This document shows positions 56,501 to 64,000 of a stretch of DNA of 64,000 nt, one piece after another. Numbering within the stretch: position 1 is the stretch's first letter; every line of letters starts with the position of its first letter. The notes beneath the pieces were generated by a model. It was not told where the DNA came from. It worked only from the letters and a program-made list of their open reading frames with translations, and did no database searches. This DNA comes from Macrostomum hystrix (Eukaryota; Platyhelminthes; Macrostomidae). The translations under genes and the position numbers were made by a program. Location: NCBI GenBank assembly GCA_950097015.1, contig CATNEN010000041.1, positions 3,017,501 to 3,081,500 on the forward strand. Reading direction: 5' to 3'.

Positions 56501-58753
56501 TACCCAGTGGCCAGCGCGTATCCCACGGGCAGTCCATACGCGTTCGCCAGTGCCGGTGGCTCCCCTCAGCAGCAGCAGTCCGTAGGCTCGATTGGTGGAG
56601 GCGGCCGAGGCCTGGCGCCACTGAGCTTGAGCGCCTCGCAGAATTCGACCAGCTCTGCCGCGCAGCAGCAGTTCGCGCAGATTTCGGCTGAAGCTCTGCG
56701 CGCCTCGCTCCGTCAGAGCGGCTACTCAGACTCGGCCTCGGATGAGATCGTGGGCGCCATGGCCACGCTGGCCAACTACGGCTTCTTTAATATGCAGTCT
56801 CTGGTGCCGGCCCAGGTCTGTTCCCTGCATTGCCTGTTGCTAGGCCCTCACTTGTCCTGTTCCCTGCATTGCCTGTTGCTAGGTCCTCACTTGTCCTGTT
56901 CCCTGCATTGCCTGTTGCTAGGCCCACTTGTCCTGTTCCCTGCATTGCCTGTTGCTAGGTCCTCACTTGTCCTGTTCCCTGCATTGCCTGTTGCTAGGCC
57001 CACTTGTCCTGTTCCCTGCATTGCCTGTTGCTAGGTCCTCACTTGTCCTGTTCCCTGCATTGCCTGTTGCTAGGCCCACTTGTCCTGCTCCCTGCATTGC
57101 CAGTTGCTAGGTCCTCACTTGTCCTGTTCCCTGCATTGCCTGTTGCTAGGTCCTCACTTGTCCTGTTCCCTGCATTGCCTGTTGCTAGGCCCTCACTTGT
57201 CCTGTTCCCTGCATTGCCTGTTGCTAGGCCCACTTGTCCTGTTCCCTGCATTGCCTGTTGCTAGGCCCTCACTTGTCCTGTTCCCTGCATTGCCTGTTGC
57301 TAGGCCCACTTGTCCTGCTCCCTGCATTGCCAGTTGCTAGGTCCTCACTTGTCCTGTTCCCTGCATTGCCTGTTGCTAGGTCCTCACTTGTCCTGTTCCT
57401 TGCATTGCCTGTTGCTAGGCCCACTTGTCCTGCTCCCTGCATTGCCAGTTGCTAGGTCCTCACTTGTCCTGTTCCTTGCATTGCCTGTTGCTAGGCCCAC
57501 TTGTCCTGCTCCCTGCATTGCCTGTTGCTAGGTCCTCACTTGTCCTGTTCCCTGCATTGCCTGTTGCTAGGTCCTCACTTGTCCTGTTCCCTGCATTGCC
57601 TGTTGCTAGGTCCTCACTTGTCCTGTTCCTTGCATTGCCTGTTTGCATGCATGAAACTCTGCCGCCCGTCCCTTATTCGCAGATGCCGTTGATTTCAACG
57701 CCTTCTACGCCAATGCCGATGGTGGCCTCGCCGTTGAACTCCTTTAGCTTGCCGCCCGGCTCTCTGTCGGCTCTGCAGGCGCCGCCGCACCAGCCTCCGC
57801 CGCTGCCGCCCCACATGGCTGACGGAGCCGCCGCTGGTTCCAACGACTTCGGTGGCAGTGGTGACCCGAACGCGGCGGCTACTTTTATCTTTCCCAGCGG
57901 CACGGCCTACGACAGCTACGGAGCTGCCGTCGCTGCCGCGGCCGCCCATGCGGAGAAAGCCGCCGCTGCAGCCGTTGCCGCAGCCGCTGGCGGCGTCTTT
58001 AAGCGCGACATCGACGTGCCGGAGTCTCTAATAGGCGTTGTGCTGGGACCTGGTGGCCGGGACATCGCCGAGCTGCAGACGGCCACCCACACCTGCATCC
58101 AGGTGTCCAAGAGAGGTGACTTACCTGCGCAGGCGCGAAACCGGGTTGTTTCCATCACTGGAATGCAGGTGAGCCGCTGTGGTCTTACACCTCACCGTGC
58201 AGCAGGTGCATTGGGTGTTATCGCCAGTCATACAGCAGGTGTATTGGGTGTTATCGCCAGTCATACAGCAGGTGTATTGGGTGTTATCGCCAGTCATACA
58301 GCAGGTGTATTGGGTGTTATCGCCAGTCATTCAGCAGGTGTATTGGGTGTTATCGCCAGTCATACAGCAGGTGTATTGGGTGTTATCGCCAGTCATACAG
58401 CAGGTGTATTGGGTGTTATCGCCAGTCATACAGCAGGTGTATTGGGTGTTATCGCCAGTCATACAGCAGGTGTATTGGGTGTTATCGCCAGTCATACAGC
58501 AGGTGTATTGGGTGTTATCGCCAGTCATACAGCAGGTGTATTGGGTGTTATCGCCAGTCATACAGAAGGTGTATTGGGTGTTATCGCCAGTCATACAGCA
58601 GGTGTATTGGGTGTTATGCAGTCTGATGGAATCTAATTTTCGCCCTCGCCCCTACAGGTTAACGTTCTGAAGGCCGAGCGGCTGATTCAGCAGCGCGTCA
58701 GCCAGGAGGACCAGCGCAGGAAGCACCCGAGCGGCGCCTCCCGTCACTCGTGA
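53535..58753 (+). CDS. Nova: Nova-type KH-domain splicing regulator (6 exons, about 494 aa)
   Basis: Exons 53535-53574, 54172-54312, 54874-55022, 56243-56815, 57683-58168 and 58658-58753 join without any frame break. KH1 (exons 2-3): [44 protein letters not shown]2 (exon 4): [31 protein letters not shown], then the hallmark [16 protein letters not shown] and PTGSPYA. The KH2-KH3 linker is long and Gln/Ser/Pro/Ala-rich. KH3 (exons 5-6): [38 protein letters not shown], then [14 protein letters not shown]. GxxG loops are GKGG, GKKG and GPGG, all intact. Nova proteins bind YCAY clusters in pre-mRNA and direct alternative splicing, mainly in neurons. Only about 15 residues precede KH1. The tiny first exon is supported by phase (G|CT) and GTAAGT but is the least certain. 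Introns 2-5 each contain a separate minisatellite. Confidence 0.93.
54390..54680 (+). repeat. 17/34-bp minisatellite in Nova intron 2
   Basis: Alternating 17-bp units CTTCTCTGCTTCAACAG and CTTCTCTGCAAATGCAG, giving a 34-bp dimer. Each unit resembles a 3' splice site (pyrimidine run, then CAG). About 17 units. Confidence 0.92.
55040..56190 (+). repeat. 30-bp minisatellite in Nova intron 3 (about 38 units)
   Basis: Unit GATTCTCTCAGATCCCCAGA then TTCAGCTCAC, alternating with TTCAGTTTAT and TTGAGCTCAC versions in repeating order. The period is exactly 30, so a 385-codon open frame crosses it. That frame is an artefact because the flanking exons splice around it. Confidence 0.95.
56817..57650 (+). 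repeat. 37/39-bp minisatellite in Nova intron 4 (about 22 units)
   Basis: Unit CTGTTCCCTGCATTGCCTGT then TGCTAGG(C/T)CCTCACTTGTC, or the 2-bp shorter TGCTAGGCCCACTTGTC. The array starts at the first bases of the intron (the donor reads GTCTGTTCCCTGC), so the splice donor itself is part of the first unit. Confidence 0.94.
58192..58612 (+). repeat. 33-bp minisatellite in Nova intron 5 (about 13 units)
   Basis: Unit CAGCAGGTGTATTGGGTGTT then ATCGCCAGTCATA. Nearly invariant. Each unit carries CAG|GTGTAT, a donor-like sequence, and TCAT, a YCAY element. Intron 5 runs from 58169 to 58657. Confidence 0.95.
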
Positions 58754-60464
58754 AGGAGGCGAGCTGCGCAGCTGGCGGTCCCAGGAGACAATCTGGGAAC
58801 TGTCCCAATTGCTTAGCTTTCTGATTGCTCTGCCCCTCCTGTTTTGCGGTTTTGATATTGTCTAGACTTTTTCTCATAAATTTTATTTTAGCGCACGCTT
58901 TTCAATTTGCTAGCCCTGTTCTCTGCCCCCCCTCGATGGGCCGATTAGAAATCTTTTTAGTTGCTGGCCCGCTGTCGGAGTCGCTTTCCTCTCTGCCCCT
59001 TTTTGTTTTTGTTATTGGGTAGGAGCGCTTAAAAGTTTAGTCCTCTGTGATTGCCATTGTTTATCCTGGGCGATTTTGTGTGTAGCCTTTATCTAATGCA
59101 GATTTGGTAAGCTTTGCTTTCTGTTGTCATTTGCACTCCTCTTAGCCTGAGCACCATTTTACTGTGGGCCCACTCATCTGTGCCGGGGCTTAGCTAGATG
59201 TACTGGATTTTCCATTATTTGCTTGCATGGATTAATCAACATTTCTTATAGTCTGATTGCTTTGCGTTCGTTTTTATCTCTGCTGTTTGCGATCGCAGGT
59301 TGCACTGCTGCAGTCGGGACTTTCAATGACTCAATCGCAGGTTGCACTGCTGCAGTCAAGATTTCTTGTGATGCAATCGCAGGTTGCACTGCTGCAGTCG
59401 GGACTTTCAATGACTCAATCGCAGGTTGCACTGCTGCAGTCAGGGACTTTCAATTGACTCAATCGCAGGTTGCACTGCTGCAGTCGGGACTTTCAATGAC
59501 TCAATCGCAGGTTGCACTGCTGCAGTCGGGACTTTCAATGACTCAATCGCAGGTTGCACTGCTGCAGTCGGGACTTTCAAAGATGCGATCGCTGGTTGAA
59601 ATTGGACCCTAGACACAAACAGGCACCTGAGATCGTGGTAGAGTTTTATTTTCTGTGCAAATCTTCTTTCTTTCGGCTTGCAGTTTGTGATTCAACCAGA
59701 GCAGAGCAGAGCTAGCTATTTTTATCAAATAAATTTTAGCCCCAGCTATTTTTGCCTTCATTTTTCTCTCACCGATTTCGGCCGGTCTTTCAGAAGAAAC
59801 AGGATGCTCTGTTGCTAGCCGCCCCCAGCGCATGAGTCTGCTGTCATATCATGAAGATTATTTTGTTTTCCGTTTGCGCCAGCGGCAAGTGTTTGTGCGA
59901 GTCGAGAGGCCCTGGTTGAATGCACGGTTCTGATTCTCAGCGACCCGCAATACCCTGTTAGATTTTTCATGTTTTATCTTTAGTAAATCAGCAGTTATCT
60001 CCCACATATATATTTTCGCTCCTGTGATTGTAGCCACTTATTTATTTTTTTGCTATTGTTAAAGCTCCCTGCCGCTGCAGCTTCGCCGCATGCTTTGTGA
60101 GGCCTGACGTGATTTTTCTGTCATTGCACAGAATAATTTGAGATTATACACGCATCAAGAGTTCCTTTGATTGTAGCGCTATTTTTGTCTTTGTTAACTG
60201 TGTATTCTGTTAGTCTTTGTTCCCGGCTCGATTTTGTCGCGTCTCAAGAGCCGTTGCTTCCGCCAGTCCCAGGCGGAGCCCCGTTTTAGCTAATGATTAA
60301 ATAAACCCTGCGGAAAGCGGACTCGTTGCTCTCTAAAATGAGAGTTTTATCCCCATCCCGGACTACGTATTCGCGTCCCGGCTGCCGCCACTGATTTGTC
60401 CTTGCAAGCTCGCCTGTTGCTCTTTTGCTTGATTGCTTGTCTCGCTTTCTAACGAGCTGCAGAA
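58754..60464 (+). other. Probable Nova 3' UTR and downstream region
   Basis: Markedly T-rich, with TTTTT runs and TTTTTGTTTTTG, unlike the flanking coding DNA, and typical of a long 3' UTR on the + strand. AATAAA occurs near 59727 and near 60300 (TTAAATAAACC). It includes a 42-bp array at 59.3-59.6 kb. No other gene recognised. Confidence 0.5.
59297..59590 (+). repeat. 42-bp minisatellite in the presumed Nova 3' UTR (about 7 units)
   Basis: Unit ATCGCAGGTTGCACTGCTGC then AGTCGGGACTTTCAATGACTCA. One unit carries a different segment (AAGATTTCTTGTGATGCA) and one has an extra base. GCTGCAGT forms a small palindrome in each unit. Confidence 0.92.
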
Positions 60465-61365
60465 TTCGCTCCGAATGGGCTCGGGCAGGCAGTGCAGCTC
60501 TGGGAATGGGTTCGGGTAGGCAGTGCAGCTCTGGGAATGGGTTCGGGTAGGCAGTGCAGCTCTGGGAATGGGTTCGGGCAGGCAGTGCAGCTCTGGGAAT
60601 GGGTTCGGGTAGGCAGTTCAGCTCTGGGAATGGGTTCGGGTAGGCAGTGCAGCTCTGGGAATGGGTTCGGGTAGGCAGTGCAGCTCTGGGAATGGGTTCG
60701 GGCAGGCAGTGCAGCTCTGGGAATGGGTTCGGGCAGGCAGTGCAGCTCTGGGAATGGGTTCGGGTAGGCAGTGCAGCTCTGGGAATGGGTTCGGGTAGGC
60801 AGTGCAGCTCTGGGAATGGGTTCGGGTAGGCAGTGCAGCTCTGGCAATGGGTTCGGGTAGGCAGTGCAGCTCTGGGAATGGGTTCGGGCAGGCAGTGCAG
60901 CTCTGGGAATGGGTTCGGGTAGGCAGTGCAGCTCTGGGAATGGGTTCGGGCAGGCAGTGCAGCTCTGGGAATGGGTTCGGGTAGGCAGTGCAGCTCTGGG
61001 AATGGGTTCGGGTAGGCAGTGCAGCTCTGGGAATGGGTTCGGGTAGGCAGTGCAGCTCTGGGAATGGGTTCGGGTAGGCAGTGCAGCTGCATGGATCTGC
61101 AGCTCTGGGAATGAGTTCGGGCAGGCGGTGCAGCTGCATGGATCTGCAGCTCTGGGAATGAGTTCGGGCAGGCGGTGCAGCTGCATGGATCTGCAGCTCT
61201 GGGAATGGGTTCGGGCAGGCGGTGCAGCTGCATGGATCTGCAGCTCTGGGAATGGGTTCGGGCAGGCAGTGCAGCTGCATGGATCTGCAGCTCTGGGAAT
61301 GGGTTCGGGCAGGCAGTGCAGCTGTATGGATCTGCAGCTCTGAGAATGAGTTCGGGCAGGCAGTC
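60465..61365 (+). repeat. Composite 31-bp and 47-bp minisatellite
   Basis: About 20 units of 31 bp (CTGGGAATGGGTTCGGGTAG then GCAGTGCAGCT) are followed from about 61080 by about six 47-bp units. Each 47-bp unit is the 31-bp unit plus a 16-bp insert (GCATGGATCTGCAGCT) that itself ends in a copy of the junction GCAGCT. Open frames up to 318 codons on the - strand are artefacts. Confidence 0.95.
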
Positions 61366-62389
61366 CTGGCCTCTGTACTTCTAATTCGCAGTTTTCGGAT
61401 TCCAATAAACCGGATTCGATCTTAGTAGGGTTTTAAAATGCGTTTTCGCAAATGATTGCATGGTGCGTATGTTATTGGAAGCAATAAAAGCGAGTGGAAA
61501 ACAAGTCAAACAAAAGCAAAGCTAATTGCGTACAGGCTGTTTTCAGAGCCTTAGCGAGGTAAACAACGGAAGCCAAGCTGCACCTCCATGCCTGTCCGCA
61601 GCTCTTGCTCGATTGGCTCCCGTCGACCTTCTGCAGTTCACTTTGCTGCTTCTCCGGAGATTTGTGGGAAGCTGCCAGTTCTGCTTGTGTAGTTTGAGGT
61701 TGCCAGTCAATCTGACTTCCTTCGAGCTGAGACAAACAGCTGCGAGCAGCTCCCGCATTCCAGTTCCAAATGTGTGGCAAAGCTGAGATTTGCAAGAACG
61801 CATTGATTATGTGAACGGGGCAGCCGAGATCTGCGGTCAGGGGCGCTGGTGCCGCGGTCACAGCTGATCAATTATGCGCCAGTCATGCGTGGCACCTCAA
61901 GGGCGGATTCGACTAGAATTTGTTTTGCGCTCTGCTTGATGCATAAAAGTCAAGTGGCAGAAGTTAACGGTCGATCCGCGCCTACTCCGCTGCATTGCCT
62001 AGTGACTGGTAAGTCTGCTGGAAATCTCACTCCCCTACAGGTGGTCGAACTGAGAACAGGAATCAGCTACTGCTCTTCTTAAATCCCAGAAACGAGTCTC
62101 CTGCTCCCAAAAGAATCATGCAATGTACTCTGCCAGGTGTTAGGCCGCACATCTGGGACTGTACGGACAAATTCTGCGCCGCTCCAGGCAGAAGGCAGCG
62201 GTCCATATGGAGTCGCCAAGCGCACAGCAAGAGGCGGTGGCGATTCGAGATGCTCTCAAACCTTCTGGAATGGAGACATCAATGGTCATTTCAGCCGTTT
62301 GGTCCGTTTTTCTTTTTAGTGCGAAGAGTCAAACAAACCATTTCAGAGCCATCGCGAGCCGCTACAAATCCATGCCCCCGTGCCGCTCA
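61366..62389. other. Intergenic or 5' region of the SLC4 gene
   Basis: No array and no clearly supported exon. It could hold the promoter and 5' exons of the SLC4-type gene. Several GT-AG combinations are possible but none is decisive. Confidence 0.35.
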
Positions 62390-62479
62390 TCAGCATGTCT
62401 TACCGGCCAGCCTACTTCCTAGTCCCGTCCTTGGACCAGTCCCAACAACTGCACCAGCAGCTTCACTCCGGTGTCTCTG
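62390..62479 (+). CDS. Possible upstream exon of the SLC4-type gene
   Basis: An open segment starting at ATG 62395 or after ATCAG reads MSYRPAYFLVPSLDQSQQ and ends ...HSGVSG at G|GTGAGT in phase 1. This phase is exactly what the next supported exon (62912, or 62903) needs. No conserved motif supports it, so it rests on phase and splice site only. Confidence 0.35.
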
Positions 62480-62911
62480 GTGAGTTGGTCGACTCAAACT
62501 TTGATTTTTGCTGCATTCTGGAACTGGCGTGGGAAGAGATTGCAGTGACTTTCTCGTACTCAAGGGAAAGTCACAAACCAAAAGCAGGGCCAGGGGTAAT
62601 GCACAAGTAGTCATTTTCCAGGAGGTGAGACAACGCTGTCGCGACTTTCATGCCTCTTCTCTCATTCCCATGCACTCTCGCTAGTTTTTTTTAAAGAATT
62701 TTTATTGCCAGTTCTCAGCTCGCTCCAATTATGTCTGGCTCTCTACCTCTACCTTTGATCTCTTTCCGCCGCCTTCTGATTGGTCCGCCTCTCACCCTCC
62801 AGCCTCTTTCTCTTACCCCCGTCGCAATTTATTAGTTCTGTTAATTTCTGGACAACCGCAAAGCTCAATCCAAGAGCCACTGCACTGCATTTCGCACTGC
62901 AGACCCCGCAG

Positions 62912-64000
62912 AGTATGTTCGCGGCCTGCTGCAGCAGCAGGCGTGCTGCCAGACGGTTGTGAGGCCATTGTTCTGCCAGCTCAGCCAGTTGGAGCACTTC
63001 CCTGCCAGCGACGGCCTTGGCAGCGTGCAGGTTTGGCGCGAGAAGTTCCGCTGGGTGAAGTACGAGGAAGAGCTGGAGGCCATCGGCAACAGGTGGAGCG
63101 CGCCCTACGTGCCGGTCATGTCGCCGTTCACCTTGCTGGAAGCCCGGAGACTTCTGGACAGCGGAGTGGCCGTCCTGCATCCAGTTCAGGCGAAGGTGAA
63201 GGAGGAGAGCGAAGGAAAGGACAGCCACAGTGACTGCGAGAGCTCCGGGCGGGATCTGAAGGGCGTCAGCGACGACATGAAGACGTGGCTGACTGGCTCC
63301 CTCGGCCTGGACGGCAACTCGACCTCTGAAATCCAAAGATTGCTGCTGGTGCCGCACATTAACGCAGTGCAAAAGAAGCTGCAGAGTGAGTATCGAGCTT
63401 CTGCTGCTCTGCTGAGTCTGAGTGTTGAGTCTGTTGTAGCGAATTTGCTGAGCAGCTCCGAACGAAGAGTTTGCTGTCCCATCAATGCGCACTCCATGCA
63501 CGCTGAAGAAACGCTGAATGACTCTCCTTCGCAGGTGATAACAACCAAGAAAACGCTGAGAAGCGCAAGATGAACAGAAGGTACCGCAAGAAGGTGCACA
63601 AGGATGCTGAGGGCTGTGCCGTCCTGGTTGGCTCGCTGCCAATTCTTCGGACTCGAATTCTGCTGTTCGTCCGTCTCGACCAGCCGTTGCAGGACCCGCT
63701 CCTGGAGATTCGCGTTCCCGTGAGGTTCATCTGCCTGTTGCTGGGACCGTCCCACAGTGCGATGGAGGACCTCATTCCCGTTGGCAAAGCCATTGCAACC
63801 CTCATGACTGACGAGATATTTCACAAGATCGCCTATCTCACTGAGGACAAGGTGAGCGACTGCAGTGTCTGAGTGCTTGCTTCTTGTCAATCAGTGGCTC
63901 TTTTTATCAGCTCGCCTCGGGGATCTGATAAAAATGCACGGCTCCCCTCCAGGCCTCGCTGATAGCCGGCGTCGATGAGTTCCTGCAGTCGTCCTCCGTC
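62912..64000 (+). CDS. SLC4 bicarbonate transporter, N-terminal cytoplasmic domain (partial, runs off the window)
   Basis: Three exons: 62912 (or 62903)-63385, 63535-63851, and 63953 to beyond 64000, joining in phase (A|GT, then phase 0). Exon 1 carries WREKFRWVKYEEELEA, GNRWSAPYVPVMSPFTLLEA and HPVQ, matching the band-3 cytoplasmic domain pattern 'W.E..RW.KFEE..E....RWS.P....L...L..LR'. Exon 2 carries AEGCAVLVGSLPIL, VRFICLLLGP and GKAIATLMTDEIFHKIAY. Exon 3 opens ASLIAGVDEFLQ, the invariant 'L..GIDEFL' block. These are signatures of sodium-coupled bicarbonate transporters (SLC4A4/7/8/10 type) more than of the AE exchangers, but without the membrane domain the subtype is uncertain. The membrane domain lies beyond the window. 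The region between PVQ and the RRYRKKVHKDAEG block is acidic and serine-rich. Confidence 0.88.

Noticed and set aside
60286-61405. ORFs of 315 and 318 codons on the - strand (proline-rich)
   Set aside because: Translations of the 31/47-bp array. No domain and no consistent splice sites.

Overview
The window is nuclear DNA of an invertebrate animal. Genes are split by GT-AG introns, the recognisable proteins are animal families (a Nova-type KH splicing factor, Mahogunin-type E3 ligase, SDF2, GET3/ASNA1, a DEG/ENaC channel and an SLC4 bicarbonate transporter), and there are a tRNA-derived SINE, DNA transposons and a Ty3/gypsy retrotransposon. The very heavy load of minisatellites and the compact exons would suit a free-living flatworm such as Macrostomum or another lophotrochozoan. 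That placement is a guess from style, not from a search.

Layout. 0.9-10.1 kb: a small group of secreted, probably glycan-binding genes. It holds two single-domain WSC genes on the + strand (942-2181 and 6677-7466) and a PAN-like plus C-type-lectin-like gene on the - strand (8535-10135), separated by or filled with tandem arrays, including a 3.4-kb array of 22-bp units. 10.4-16.2 kb: a nested transposon pair. A complete Ty3/gypsy element with near-identical LTRs sits inside a Tc1/IS630-type transposon whose transposase is still open. 17.0-18.1 kb: a second array of the same 42-bp satellite found at 7.8-8.4 kb, in opposite orientation. 20.1-22.4 kb: SDF2 (-). 24.1-27.4 kb: Mahogunin-type RING ligase (-). 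31.7-32.7 kb: GET3 (-). 34.6-35.8 kb: a nucleotidyltransferase resembling bacterial RlaP (-). 40.4-42.1 kb: an intronless DEG/ENaC channel (+). 42.9-44.7 kb: a 51-bp array. 46.1-47.3 kb: a SINE followed by two inverted copies of a short TIR element, all with target-site duplications. 49.8-52.3 kb: an intact three-exon P-element-type transposase with a THAP domain (+). 53.5-58.8 kb: a six-exon Nova homologue (+), with an array in each of its four largest introns. 62.9-64.0 kb: the start of an SLC4 transporter (+) that runs off the end.

The genes do not form an operon. SDF2, GET3 and the Mahogunin-type ligase are all concerned with protein folding, targeting or turnover, but their proximity is probably coincidence. 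The strongest unexplained pattern is that introns here are largely made of locus-specific minisatellites that run almost from splice site to splice site and carry splice-site-like or YCAY motifs in every unit. Gene models were assembled by hand from reading frame, GT-AG sites, intron phase and remembered family organisation. No alignment program was run.
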